64,000 nt of DNA from Glycine soja (Eukaryota; Streptophyta; Magnoliopsida; Fabales; Fabaceae). Location of the stretch: assembly GCF_004193775.1 (NCBI RefSeq), contig NC_041018.1:36992608-37056607 (forward strand), given 5' to 3'. Position 1 is the first letter of the stretch. Each line of letters starts with the position of its first letter. Position numbers and translations under genes: made by a program. Below, piece after piece: positions 47,800-60,552 of the stretch. The notes under the pieces were generated by a model, which did no database searches, had not been told where the DNA came from, and saw only the letters and a program-made list of their open reading frames with translations.

Positions 47800-48442
47800 A
47801 TTGGTTCACATTCAAGTAAACATGCAAATTCAAATACATGAAAAATTAAACACATTCCAAGACAAGCATAGGAAGTTATGGAACACATTCAAAGAGCTTG
47901 AAATCAGTTCCTCTAACCTTGAGACTTGTACACTCTATTTAGGAAATTGAAGATTAGATTTACAAGGAGTTTTATGAATGTAACTCATTTATTGGCATCC
48001 AACACTCACTCTTGAAGGAAGTCACACCCCTCTCTAATAAATAGGGAGACTTGTGAAGAGTTGGAGTATCCCATCTCATCCCATCCAAAGAGAAGCAAAA
48101 CAAGAGTGAGAGTGAGAAAGATAGTTCTAGTATTCTTCTTTGGGAGAAAGAGAGTTCTAGTTTTCACCACACTTAGTGAGAGTTGAGAAGAATTGTAAAC
48201 CGTCCTTGTTGAGTGAGATTGAAAGATATTGTCTTGTATTGAGAGAGTCATTGTAATTCTACTTTAACAGTGGAGATATTTGCTGGCTTGGTCTCGTGGT
48301 TTTTACCTTTTACATTGAAAGGGTTTTCCACGTTAAAAATATTTGGTGTCATTCTTCTACTCTCTATTCTTATTTTTTATGTTTCTGCTAAGTGCCTATT
48401 TTGAGTCTATAGAGAGGGAAATAGTGTTGGTGTTTCCCAACA
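47800..48442 (+). repeat. 5' LTR remnant of copia element 2
   Basis: It ends GTGTTGGTGTTTCCCAACA right before the primer site. It contains a TAATAAATAG TATA-like site near 48037 and T-rich leader sequence. The left end is uncertain, because no second LTR remains for comparison. Confidence 0.55.
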
Positions 48443-48443
48443 A

Positions 48444-48455
48444 TGGTATCAAAGC
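48444..48455 (+). other. Primer binding site of copia element 2
   Basis: TGGTATCAAAGC, complementary to initiator tRNA-Met, begins one base after the LTR end. Confidence 0.8.
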
Positions 48456-48496
48456 TCGCCTGGTTCAAGGGGAACTATTATCCTGTGTGATTTAAG

Positions 48497-49482
48497 ATGG
48501 AGGGAGGTGTCACTCATGATGGAGATATGTTCAAGTTAACCGCATAAAATTATTCCTATTGGAAGCCTATGATGGAAGACCATTTGTACTACAAGGATTT
48601 GCACGAGCCAATCACCCATGAGAATAAGCTAGAGGAGAAGAAGGACAACAAATGAGAGCTCCTTAATCGGAAGGCTATTGCTATGATTCATAAGTATATT
48701 GACCAAAGCTTTTTCGAGCATGTATCAACTTATACCAATGCCTATGAGTTATGGACAAAGCTTGAATCTTTGATTCAAAAGAAGATGTCGAGGAATAAAG
48801 CTCATCTTGTCAAACACTTGGTCAAGCTAGAGTATATGGACGGTCAGAACATGATTGAACATCTAAACACCTTCAAAGGTATTGTTAATTAATTGAAGAA
48901 GTTAGATATGAATATAGATCATGAATTACAAACTCTTCTACTCCTTAGTTCTCTACCTGAGAGTTGGGACACATTGATTATCACTCTCAGCAACTTTGCA
49001 CTAGATGGAAAGCTTAGCATTGATAATGTCACAAATAGTTTATTAAATAAAGAGTCTAGATGAAAGGAGAAAGGCTTGAGTAGTCACTCCGAAGCAAATG
49101 TTGTTGAAAATGGAGGGAGGAGCGAACACCGTGGTAAAAGAGGCCATGGGAAATCACGAGGAACATTCAAGTCTCGCCCCAAAGGCTTAAGTTGCTACTA
49201 CTGTGGAAAGTCAAGCCATAAGAATTCCGAGTGTAGATTCTTGAAGAAAGATCAAAAGGCAGGAATTGTCCAGGCTAATCAAATTTACCCAAAGAAGAAG
49301 AATGAAGGTGGGACCACTACTGTTATGGCATCAAATGATGAGAATGCTTTTCTTATTGGTAATGAAAATTATTTAAATATTGCATCTGGTGATTGTATAT
49401 GGATAATCGACTATGGAGATCCTTTCATGTTACTCCTCATGAAGGATTTTTCTCATCATATCAAAAAGGGGATTTTGGTATA
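48497..49482 (+). pseudogene. Copia element 2 gag and protease remnants
   Basis: ATG at 48497 (MEGGVTHDGDMFKLTA) with stops from codon 17 on. Recognisable gag text includes YSYWKPMMEDHLYYKD, MSRNKAHLVKHLVKLEY and LPESWDTLIITLSN. A CX2CX4HX4C knuckle (CYYCGKSSHKNSEC) lies near 49192. The protease site reads WIIDYGDPF where WIIDSGAT is usual, so the active-site Ser/Gly context is lost. Confidence 0.8.
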
Positions 49483-49749
49483 GTGAAGATGGGCAACCAT
49501 GTCACAAGTAGATTTTTGACATAGGGGAGGTGACTTTGATGACTGAAAATGGAAGAATGCTTGTGTTAAAGGAAGTAAGACATGTGCTTGAGATGCATTT
49601 AAACCTTATCTCAACAGGAAAGCTAGATGAAGCTGGGATGACAAACTAGTTCGATGCTGGCAGCTGGAAGCTTAGTAGAGGAAGCATGGTTATTGCTCGA
49701 GGTAAGAAGGAAGGCTCCTTGTACATCATGCAGGGAAAGATATGCTAAT

Positions 49750-50775
49750 GGGAGATGAATGATGCTTAAGATATAACCAAAGAATTGTGGAACAAGAGAT
49801 TGGGTCAAATGAATGAGAAAGGTTTGGAGTTTCTAGCAAAGGATCACTTTCCAAACATAAAGGGGAAGCCACTTGAATCCTACGAAGATTGTCTTGCAGG
49901 TAAACAATGCAGAGTGTCTTTCCAAAGATCAAATGAGGCCAGAAAGAGAAAGCAAATCCTAAATCTTGTCCACTTAGATGTTTGCTCAACGTCTGAAAAG
50001 TCCCTTGAGGATGCCCAATACTTTGTTACCTTCATTGATGATCACTTAAGAAAGGTGTGGGTGTATCCGTTGAAGATGAAAGATCAAGTTCTTCAAAATT
50101 TCAAGGAGTTTCATGCCTCAGTAGAACGAGAGACTGGAAGAAAGCTGAAATGCTTGAGATCAAACAATGGTAGAGAGGCCCATTGAGGCATATTGCAAGG
50201 TTCATGGGATATGACATGAGAAAGTACCTCCCAAAACTCCTCAGTTGAATGGATTAGCAGAAATGATAAATAGAACAATTGCAGAGAAAGTCAGACGTAT
50301 TCTTTCACATTCAAAATTCCCCAAGACATTCTAGGGTGAAGTAGTGAAGACTGTAATTGATTTGATCAATTTTTCTCCTTCAAGACCTTTAAATGGAGAG
50401 ATACCAAAAGAAGTTTGGTTTGGAAAGAAAGCCTCCTATGGTCACTTTAGAGTCTTCGGGTGCAAGGCTTTTGTCCTTATTCTGAAAGATGAAAGAGAAA
50501 AGCTTGATGCCAAGGCGAAGGAGTGCATATACCTTGGTTCACCAAGAGATGAACTTGGATTTAGACTATGGGATCCTATAAACAAGAAAATTGTTCGAAG
50601 TAGAAATGCGGTGTTCTTTGAAGATCAGACAATACATGATATCCAACGATCTGAGAAGTCAAAGCCTATAGTGAGAAACTCAAGGGGAGAGACTCTTCTA
50701 AAAGAGGCAGAACCCATTCAGATGATAGAAACCAATCAGATGGAGCAAGCTCCTCAGATAGAACAGTCTGACTAG
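49750..50775 (+). pseudogene. Copia element 2 integrase
   Basis: GAG-pre-integrase segment LWNKRLGQMNEKGLEFLAKD and CLAGKQCRVSF, then the core LVHLDVCS ... FIDDHLRKVWVYPLK ... LRSNNGREA. The second catalytic aspartate (usually RSDNGGE) is Asn. The TPQLNGLAEMINRTIAEKV region with the catalytic Glu is out of frame, and a stop replaces Trp in PKTFWGE. The C-terminal part (FRVFGCKAFVLI ... YLGSPRDELGFRLW) is readable. Confidence 0.8.
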
Positions 50776-52296
50776 ATGGAGCATCCAACTCAGATGATGG
50801 AAGAATCAATAGTGGAGACTATCTAGACGAAAGATGAATCCCAAGTGAGGCAATCAGCAAGAGTTAGACAACCATCAAAGAGATATTTCTCTGATGAATA
50901 TGTCAATCTTACTAATGATGGGGAACCTCAAAGTTTCTAGGAAGCCATTGAGATAGATGATAAGGAGAAATGGATGCAAGCCATGAAAGAAGAAATGTAG
51001 TCCCTGATTGAAAATCAAACATATGATTTAGTGGAGTTACCAAAAGGAAGGAAAACATTAAGAAACAATTGGGTGTTTAAACTCAAGAATAAATATAACA
51101 ACTCAAACCCAAGGTACAAAGCTTGCATTGTGGTGAAAGGATGTAACCAAAAGAAAGGCATAGATTTTGAAGAAATCTTTTCACCGATGGTGAAGATGAC
51201 ATCCATTAGAGCAATTCTTGGTCTAGCTACAAAACAAGACTTGGAGGTTGAGCAGCTTGATGTCAAAACAAAATTCTTACATGGAGATTAAGAGGAAGAA
51301 ATTTATATGGAGCAACCAGAAGGTTTTGTAGAACTAGGGAAAGAACACTAAGTGTGTTGCCTGAAGAAAAGTCTCTATGGTTTAAAACAAGCTCCAAAAC
51401 AATGGTACAAGAAATTTGATCTCTTTATGGCCCAACATAATTTTAGAAAGACCTCTGCAGACCACTATGTGTTTGTGAAGAACTACAAGAATGGTGAGTC
51501 CATCATACTCTTATTGTATGTTGATGATATGTTGATTCTTGGCAAAAATAAAATGAAGATTGATGCTCTCAAGAAGGCATTGAGCAAATCTTTTGCCATG
51601 AAAGATTTGGGTCTAGTAAAGAAGATTCTTGGAATGAAGATCACGAGAGATCAATCTAGAAGAATGCTTTGGATATCTCAAGAGGACTACATTGAGAAGG
51701 TTCTTGAAAGGTTCAACATGCATAATGCTAAACCAGTGTATGTTCCTCTTCATGGACATTTCAAATTAAGCAAGAAGCAATGTCCAAAGAAGCATTGGAA
51801 CACTATGAAGTGGGTACTAAAGTACCTCAGAGGAACTGTCAAAAGGTGTTTGTGCTTTGGCAATGGAAATTTAATGCTTCTTGGATATATAGACGCATAT
51901 ATGGTAGGAGATGTGGATTCTAGAAAGTCTACATCCGAATATGTGATTACTTTTGCAGGGGGAGCTGTGTCTTGACAATCAAAACTTCAAAAATGTGTTG
52001 CATTATCAACCACCGAAGCAGAATATATTGCAGTAGCTGAAGCATTCAAAGAAATGTTATGGATGAAGAAATTCTTAAATGAGTTGGAACATGATCAAGA
52101 CGATTATGTGATAAACTGTGATAATCAAAGTGCCATACACTTAGCCAAGAACCCCATGTTCCATTCACGCTCCAAAAACATTGACATCCGTTATCATTGG
52201 ATACGAGAGGTGCTGGATGAGAAGAAACTGAAGTTAGAGAAAATCCATACATACTTTAATTGGTCTTTGGATTACAAATTATTTTACAACAAATAA
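50776..52296 (+). pseudogene. Copia element 2 reverse transcriptase and RNase H
   Basis: RT text: [72 protein letters not shown] and LLYVDDMLILGKNK. The frame has stops at about 51288 and 51348. After LSKKQCP (about 51785) it jumps to KHWNTMKWVLKYLRGTVK, so about 60 codons of the RT-RNase H linker are missing. RNase H keeps YIDAYMVGDVDSRKST, VALSTTEAEYIAVAEA and NCDNQSAIHLAKN. It then stops at about 52260, short of the family end. Confidence 0.85.
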
Positions 52297-52299
52297 TTT

Positions 52300-55200
52300 T
52301 CCCTTTTCAGAAGACTCCTTATATACGTACAACTTACAACCTTTAAAACAAATACAAGATCAATACATGCATATACAATAATGACATATGTGGCAGAGAG
52401 TTCAAGCCAAATCAACAATTTTATCTGCTTATGCTTTTGTATCAAATTAAATAGGGATGTTTTTAGTTATGCTTTTATAAAATCTTATTTTTAGTTCCTA
52501 TAATTTCATATCATCCAATTTAATTCATATATTTTATAGAAAACTTGTTTTTAATCCTTCCTTATAAATGATGTCGACGTCATTTCCTATGTGACAACTA
52601 GATTACAATGTCTATTTATCTAGTGAATTCATGGAAGCAACGTTCAAGAAACAAACAAAATTAGAAGATACAAGAACAAATTTGCAACAACGGTTGAAAA
52701 ATAATAATCAATGAAAACAAAGACAAAAATGAAGTCCTTAAAAATTACCGTTCGATATGTTTGGAAAAAATATATTAATAACTTCTTTTTAAAAAAATTA
52801 AATATTTTTCCACATCATTTTACTCAATATACAAAATAAATAAAAACACACTTTGTTTGCCACAACAGACAGAAATTAATGTCGTTTGTGAAAATTATTT
52901 GAAAAGAGTATTTTATAAAAATATAGGAACTAAAAATATATTTCTCCTAATTAAATACATTTCAGAGATAGTTTAACATCAATGATTATTACTTTTAATT
53001 TATTTTTTTGAGTAAAAAATATTTTTTCACTAAAAATTTTAAAGTTTAGTTTAGATCCCTAAAAACATTTTCATTTTTATTTTTTTTTTAATTTTGAAAT
53101 GTCTATATTTCGCTTTAAGGGATATATAAACTACTTTTTACTCATTTATACAGCACTTGTTAAAGTGCTTTGAAGACTAAAAATGGTGTATTTCAAGTTT
53201 AGAGAGACAAAAAATAGATATTTAAAAAATTAGGTTTGCAAAAAAGAGATAAATTTTTTTAGAGGATTAAACTTAAAATTTCATAAGAACCAAAAATATA
53301 TTTTAACCTATTTGTTTCTTCTAAGTAAGATAAAATACATTTTTTAAGCTTACAGGACTTGCTTGCTAGTTTACTGGATAAAATGTTTCTAAGATGAAGC
53401 TTTCATGAAGCAAGGTGCAATGGAACTTGTTATTCACTCAAACAAAGCTTAGTATGTGGAAGTTTAATCAAATAATTTTGAGCTTATATATCAACCGGTC
53501 GTTGCACGCAGCACCTGGTTTTGCACACTTATCAAATAATTAGAACATTAAAACTTATCTTTTTTTTTACCAAACATTAAAACTTATCTTCTTCACTAAT
53601 TATTTTTTTGTTATTATTAAAATAGAGGTAGAATCATCTGAAGCTTAATCATATTTTATTACACGTAAAATCTCAAATATATCAAGGGTGTAGCTCAATG
53701 GAGTTGCACATGATACATAAATTTTTGTAAATCCCTTAATAAACTTTATTCGATTCTTATCGATAAGAAAATTTTAAATATGGACAAAAATATACATTAT
53801 TGTATACTATTCACTTTTCAAATTTTATTTTATTTTAATTTACTTTTTTTTTAAAATTTAAGAAAAAAATATTAATCAAAATAATTAATTTTAGTAAATC
53901 ATATATAGTACTATCAAGCAATTACTATTTTAACTTATAAACCTTGTTATAGTTTAATCTTGTGCTTCTAAGTCTTAATGAAAAAAAAATTAATATATTT
54001 ATGTATTTTTCCATGATTAGGTAAGTTTTCCATGATTAATTAAGAAATATTTCTACTGTTTTTTTTATCGTTTGTTTATATTTTAAAAAAATAATAACAG
54101 TTAAAAGTGTATTAATTATTGATTAGTCATAAAATACAGTTTACTATATATATGATAAACATACAAAATTAAAATAAATTATTAAAATATGTAAATAAAT
54201 ATTGTTTTATAGTATTATTTTAAAAAAAATTGTCTTTTATTTTAATTCTTATTATAAGTTCTGACGAAATAAATGCTTAAATGTAAGAGCGCACCATGTG
54301 AAAATATGAAAAAATAGACCATTTAATCTTTCACTGATGATAAAAAAAAACAGTATTTAAAATAAACATAACCATTTATATATAAAAGTAAGAATATATA
54401 TAAAGTAAAAAAAAGTATTTAAATGTTATTATGAATAAACCGTATACAATTAAATCATTTTATTATTATATAAGTTTTAAATTTATCTTTTTGTTACATT
54501 TTATAATGATTTTATTCACTAAATTTATTTGTATAACCAAAATTTTCTTTCAAACATATTTTTTTTGGTAACTATGAAATTTATATAAAATGTCCACTAG
54601 ATTTGTCTGAAAAAAATCTAATTAATCACTTGTAATAAATTTTGTTGTCTAATCAATTATGTTTTTTTATCCACGTAACTCTGTCTCTCAAACCTTAAGT
54701 ATTACTTAAGATCCCAGCTCAATTTCAGTCAAATCGACGACATGTTTTTAAAAATATTGTTTATAATTTATTAATGTTTTAATTGAAGTATGTAAAAATA
54801 CTAGTTTATTAGATAAACGCCATTTCTATAAATATTGAATTAAAACCATATAATTCAATAGTATTATATAATATTTATTCAAATTTTAATAAATTATTAT
54901 CATATTAATATTCATATTTAAAACTAAAAATATTAAAAGATATTTATATATTTTCTCAATCACCATCACAATACCATCACAATGATACGGAATATTTACT
55001 GCCTTCCAGGGACTGACCCAAAAGTCTATATTGAAGGGATGAAATCTTTTTTCTTCCTTTGTAATTTTTTAAATCTCTAACTTATAATAAATAATACTTT
55101 TTAAAATATTTACTTTTTTACGCATAAAATTTGAAATTATTTTTTATTTTAAATGACAATAATTTTAACTATTATCATAATAACAATAAACACAACTAGT

Positions 55201-55493
55201 TTTATACAATTTTACACTAATTATCACTTGAATCATTGTCATAATAATAACAAATATAATTTATTTTACACTATCTAACCTTAATCATCATTATTTTATA
55301 CCATATAAAATTAGTTTTACACAAAATTTACATCAATCAACTTAAAAATAGATATGCATATAAAAAAAATACCAAGGGATGGGGAGCTAGCCCCTGCCTG
55401 CCCCTCTACATCCGTCACTGCTCTGCCGCCTTGGGAGACTAATTTCATATCTATAGATTATAACTAAAAACATTAAATAAAGAATTATGGGTT
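52300..55493. other. AT-rich intergenic DNA, no gene seen
   Basis: Over 3 kb without coding signal. A GC-richer piece at 55375-55435 (GGGGAGCTAGCCCCTGCCTG) looks like a repeat end but could not be placed. Confidence 0.55.
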
Positions 55494-55696
55494 CCTAGTT
55501 GGGAGGCCTTTTACTTGCAATTTCGTTTTTCTATTTTATTTTTTGTTTTCACTTGTTAATTATAAAACTGTCACTTTGTTTTCAGTGATTTGTTTGTATA
55601 AAAAGACACTGAAAACAAGTTGATAGTTTTGTAATTAAAAAGTGAAAACAAAAATAAAAACAAAAAAATAGAATTACAAGTAAACCACCCCTAGTT
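55494..55696 (+). mobile_element. Fold-back MITE with 7-base target duplication
   Basis: CCTAGTT at 55494-55500 and 55690-55696 flank a 189-base near-perfect hairpin. Its two halves pair along their length (for example TTTTGTTTTCACTT with AAGTGAAAACAAAA, and CACTTTGTTTTCAGTG with CACTGAAAACAAGTTG). The ends GGGAGGCCTTTTACTTG and, inverted, GGTTTACTTG are alike. Non-coding; superfamily uncertain (hAT-like by duplication length). Confidence 0.8.
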
Positions 55697-55966
55697 TTCC
55701 GATTAAACAAGCCACGTTTATAATATCTATCATCCACAAATTAATACGAGGCGTGTCCTATATTTCAGTACTAAATTATTAATTTAACTGTTAACATTTT
55801 TTTAGTTCCAGCTAAACAGCCTGAAAGCACACTGATCGGCCAAGGACTGAAATAGACTAAGCACTAAGTATTAGCAACATTTATAGCTGTTCCTTGACCC
55901 TGTCTGAATCCACTTCAATAATCATGTTATACTAATAATAATCACCAACCACATAATCAACATCAA

Positions 55967-55976
55967 TATATATATA
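55967..55976 (+). promoter_or_regulatory. Putative TATA box of GAPN
   Basis: TATATATATA lies 55-64 bases upstream of the ATG, predicting a start near 56000 and a short leader. Confidence 0.55.
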
Positions 55977-56030
55977 CTCCTAAGCCAAAGTACAAACCTC
56001 AAACCAAATCGAATCACTTGTTAGTTCAAC

Positions 56031-59000
56031 ATGGCTGGCAGTGGCACCTTTGCAGAGATCATAGATGGTGATGTGTTCAAGTACTATGCACAAGGCCATT
56101 GGAACAAGTCCTCTTCTGGAAAATTCGTTCCCATCATCAATCCAACCACTAGGAAGACCCACTTCAAGGTCCAAGGTATTGTTAACACACCCTTTTGTAA
56201 ATATAACATGAAAACCATGTCCTTTTTTTTTGTCTTCACCATATCAATTGTTGGTTTTTGATCCAATACTTTGATTGGAAGAGAATTAATAGCACACCTA
56301 TGTGATCATTTTGTTTTTCATGTCTTTGTTGTTGGAATTCATGGTTTTGAGGGGTGGTGACTTTAAGATACTAATCCGCTTTAATTGAATGTCAAACAGC
56401 TTGTACACAGAAAGAGGTTAATAGGGTCATGGAATCAGCAAAAACAGCTCAAAAATCATGGGCCAAGACTCCACTGTGGAAAAGAGCAGAGTTGCTTCAC
56501 AAGGCTGCAGCAATACTGAAGGAGCACAAAGCACCTATTGCTGAGTGTCTTGTAAAGGAGATTGCAAAGCCAGCTAAGGATGCTGTCACTGAGGTATGTG
56601 CATATACGAGTAGAAATTTTGATTGGGCTAGTATTTATCAAATTCAAGAATTTTTTTGTCACCTTCCAATATGCACATAACATGTTAGGAACTCTTGATG
56701 GAAAATTAAGGGCTTATGTTGCATGTTTAGAAGATTTGGCTATTTGGTTCTTGGCTTTCACTTTACTTTTTAAATTCTATGATTTTTATGTAGGTGATCA
56801 GATCAGGGGATTTGGTGTCATATTGTGCTGAGGAAGGGGTGAGAATTCTTGGGGAAGGAAAATTTCTGGTCTCTGATAGTTTTCCGGGCAATGAAAGAAC
56901 CAAATACTGTCTCACTTCCAAGGTATTTTGACCTTTTCTTTTAGAGGTGATGGCTCTAATACTTGGCATTGACTATGCTGTTTTTTTCTGTCACAAAATG
57001 TTTCATGTCTCAAATTTTAGTCTCTAATACCATCTTAGAATTTTAGCTTAGAACATAACTTAATCCTACAAAACCAATTTGTAAGATGAGAGGACTATTC
57101 AATCTGTATAAGGACTATCCAAACCTTATAAGGCCTATATTGACCATATCTCTAGTTGATATTGGATCTCAACAATATGCTAGACCCTATGCTTGTGATT
57201 GTAAATAAGGCATTATTTTGAGATATTTTCTGTGTGCAGATTCCACTGGGAGTTGTTTTAGCCATTCCACCTTTCAACTATCCTGTTAATCTGGCTGTTT
57301 CAAAGATTGCTCCAGCGCTTATTGCTGGAAACTCCATTGTTCTTAAACCCCCCACCCAGGTATGCAACTATTTATAGAGCATATACTTATTAGTTATCAA
57401 TAGTTATATAGTCCTTCTATTATTTAATTTAGATAAAATCTCAAGGGTTGTGTATGTTTTGAATGCTTGAGTCAGAAAACTTGCTTAGCGAGTTAGCTCT
57501 TTATCTTTACAGGGTGCTGTTGCTGCACTACATATGGTGCATTGCTTTCATTTGGCTGGTTTCCCCGAAGGCCTTATTAGCTGTGTGACAGGAAAGGGTT
57601 CCGAGATTGGTGATTTTCTTACAATGCATCCGGGGGTGAACTGCATAAGGTAATATGCACTTCTTTGGCTATGTTGTTATTGTTATCCTCCTCTACAATG
57701 GCTGGTTTTATTGCTTTCTATACAATAACTCACGGGATTCATAATTTGCAAATGTAGTTTCAACTTCCAACAAAATGTTCAAGCAAGATTAGATACAATA
57801 AATCATGCCTCATCTTTTGTATGGTTACATGATATATCAGTCTTTAGTTTCAAAAGTAATTATAAGATAATATGAAAAACTTAAAGTAACTTTGTACCAA
57901 ATTATAGAAGAGTGCCTGGGAATTTTTAAGTTATTAGAGAGATGTTTTGTCATTGCATTACATCTGGAAATTTTTCCACCTAATTTACCTTAATCTTCAG
58001 TTTCACTGGTGGGGACACTGGAATAGCAATATCAAAGAAGGCCGGCATGGTTCCTCTTCAAATGGAATTGGGTGGAAAAGATGCCTGCATTGTTCTTGAA
58101 GATGCTGACTTGGATTTGGCAGCTGCTAACATTGTAAAAGGAGGCTTTTCCTACAGGTAACAATAGTATATAGCACCTTCAGAACGAAATTATATTGACT
58201 TCAAAAAGCTTTTAAGGAGAAACATCAACATTGCTTCATATCGTTCGGGTACTACTTCGATCCTTGGCGGAAACAATTTTTTGTTAGGTTTTATTTACCT
58301 CTTGGCCAAACTCCGGATTAGTTAGAGTTCATTTCCCCTCATGAATAGGAGGTTAAGACCAAAAAATCCTTTAACAGATTGTCTTATATTTCCCTAAAAG
58401 AATTGTTATTAATCCTTTGAATTTCATGATTAATGTGGAACTTTCACATTTTCCCAAGTTTAAAACTTCAATAAGGGAACTGATTTATACTTCACAATTT
58501 TCTCACTGTGGCTGCATTAACTCCTATCACAGCATAGTCCTAAATCCTAACACAAATGCTGTGATTTTTTTATGTCAGTGGTCAAAGATGCACAGCTGTA
58601 AAGGTTGCTCTGGTCATGGAATCGGTTGCCAACACTCTTGTAAAGAAAATCAATGATAAAATTGCAAAGTTAACTGTTGGACCTCCTGAGATTGACAGTG
58701 ATGTCACACCAGTTGTCACCGAATCCTCCGCTAACTTCATTGAAGGGTTGGTAATGGATGCTAAGGAGAAAGGAGCAACATTCTGCCAGGAATACGTAAG
58801 GGAGGGAAATCTCATTTGGCCATTGCTGTTGGATAATGTTCGTCCCGATATGAGGATAGCATGGGAGGAGCCATTTGGACCAGTTTTGCCAGTTATCAGG
58901 ATAAATTCTGTTGAAGAAGGAATCCACCATTGTAATGCTAGCAATTTTGGCCTTCAGGTATAGCATCAGTTAATCAATGTGCATGCATACATGCAAAGGA

Positions 59001-60552
59001 CAAAAGGGTACCATCATTTAAAAAATGGTTACACTTTTTTTTCCCCTAATTTTCTTTTTACATGCAAAAGAAAGTGTCAGTTATAATCAGTTTTTACTTG
59101 ATGAATTTGAAACGTTGAACATTTTTTTTTCAAAAGTAGGATGGTCTCGTGAATCCTATCTACCCTTGAGAGTTAAGTGAGATTGTCCAATTTTTTTTCA
59201 ACATATTGATGAATGATCGATGATCACTTTAGAGTGTCACAGCATAATCTTGAGTGTGTTCTCAGTCAAAAACGCCATTTATCCATTCCAAGGCGGAAAA
59301 GTTTTCATTCCTTTGTTTAATCCTATGTATAACACAGGGATGTGTCTTCACAAGAGACATTAACAAAGCAATGCTGATCAGTGATGCAATGGAGACAGGA
59401 ACAGTTCAAATTAATTCAGCACCAGCTCGTGGACCTGATCACTTTCCTTTTCAGGTGAAACATTTGTCCTCCATCTTGCTAAGTTGCCATAAAAATTTTG
59501 TAGGTAGTAATACCAATTGTAAAATTCCTTTTTTATAAGAAACAAATTCAAAAGTTTTTACAAAAAAAAAAAAGGAAAACATTCCTCCTTTATTCCCACA
59601 CAACATCATTAATTGATGAGTTTAACTTATATACCCTCACATCTAATCATTTTTACAGAGATTGACCTTCGGGTGTTGCTAGGTGCACCCAACATTTTTT
59701 AAAAATACCAAAATTGTTCCTGTATTTTTTTTTTTGCATTTGTGATAGGTGTGCGTGAGGGTAATTCGTAAATCGTATGGATGAAGTTGATCCGTAAGGT
59801 TGATACGGATCAAGTTGATCCATAAGTTTGATACGGATCAAGTTGATCTGTATGTTAATATTAAGCATACGGATCAACTTGATCCGTAAGCCTTTTACGG
59901 ATCAAGTCGATCCGTAAGGCTTTTACGAATCAAGTTGATCCATGTTGTTCCGTAAAAGACTTACAGATCAAGTTGATTCGTAAAAGACTTACGGATCAAA
60001 TTGATCCGTAAGCCTTTTACAGAACAACACGGATCAACTTCATCCATAAAAGCCTTACGGATCAACTTAAAAGGCTTACGAATTAAGAGTATTTTCGTCA
60101 TTTCATCTTAAGTGCTGGGTGCACCAACAATAATGTTGGGTACACATAGCAACAGCCTTGACCTTCACCCGTTTCTTAGCATAAACCCGTGAAAGATTGT
60201 TTGGACCCAATGGCCTATCACAGATATTCAATAAGATATGATCACATTATCATGCCATCTTATTCGTTAATATTATGTGGCAATAAGGTAACTCAACTGA
60301 TGATATCATGAATTTAATGCTAAAAGGTGTATAAAAAATATTACGAAATTTAAGAATAAATATAAAACCAAGCAGAGTCATAAATGTCATTTAGTAACAT
60401 ATTTTTCCGTCTAAACAAGCAAATATGATTCGTGGCAGGGTCTGAAGGATAGTGGAATTGGTTCTCAAGGGATCGCCAACAGTATTAACATGATGACAAA
60501 GGTTAAGACTACAATAATCAACTTGCCAGCACCTTCTTACACTATGGGATGA
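56031..60552 (+). CDS. GAPN: Non-phosphorylating NADP-dependent glyceraldehyde-3-phosphate dehydrogenase (GAPN), 496 aa
   Basis: A cytosolic aldehyde dehydrogenase that oxidises glyceraldehyde-3-phosphate directly to 3-phosphoglycerate, making NADPH and bypassing the ATP-yielding step of glycolysis. Nine exons: 56031-56175, 56400-56593, 56794-56922, 57240-57359, 57513-57649, 58001-58156, 58579-58957, 59338-59454 and 60439-60552, all with GT-AG borders. They sum to 1491 bases, 496 aa plus stop, the usual plant GAPN length. ALDH motifs: [31 protein letters not shown] (cofactor loop), catalytic Glu264 in [11 protein letters not shown], catalytic Cys298 in SGQRCTAVK, and [10 protein letters not shown]. 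The C-terminus is [10 protein letters not shown]. No signal peptide. No frame breaks, so it is probably active. Intron 8 carries a MITE. Confidence 0.97.
59671..60157 (+). mobile_element. Mutator-type MITE in GAPN intron 8, 9-base target duplication
   Basis: TTGACCTTC at 59662-59670 and 60158-60166 is a 9-base duplication, the Mutator (MULE) length. The ends are inverted repeats: GGGTGTTGCTAGGTGCACCC at the left; GGCTGTTGCTATGTGTACCC as the reverse complement of the right. The interior (59770-60085) is an array of about ten palindromes of the type TTACGGATCAACTTGATCC(GTAA). It has no coding capacity. Since it lies within an intron it is transcribed with GAPN and could fold strongly. Confidence 0.9.

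Larger units (their letters stand above)
47800..52296 (+). mobile_element. Decayed Ty1/copia element 2, truncated at the 3' end
   Basis: 5' LTR remnant (about 47800-48442), initiator-tRNA primer site, then gag, protease, integrase, RT and RNase H in copia order on the plus strand. It breaks off inside the RNase H end at about 52260, with no 3' LTR. Many stops and an internal deletion show it is old. Sequence style (zinc knuckle CYYCGKSSHKNSEC, YVDDMLIL) is of the Tork/Tnt1-like group, not Sirevirus. Confidence 0.85.

Noticed and set aside
47522..47888. ORFs with IYIYIY runs joined to a short unique part
   Set aside because: They run through the (TA)n repeat and the SINE; no protein.
57481..57495. 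A single GCTTAGCGAG in GAPN intron 4, like the Gypsy palindrome
   Set aside because: One copy in AT-rich intron DNA with no flanking element sequence; probably chance.
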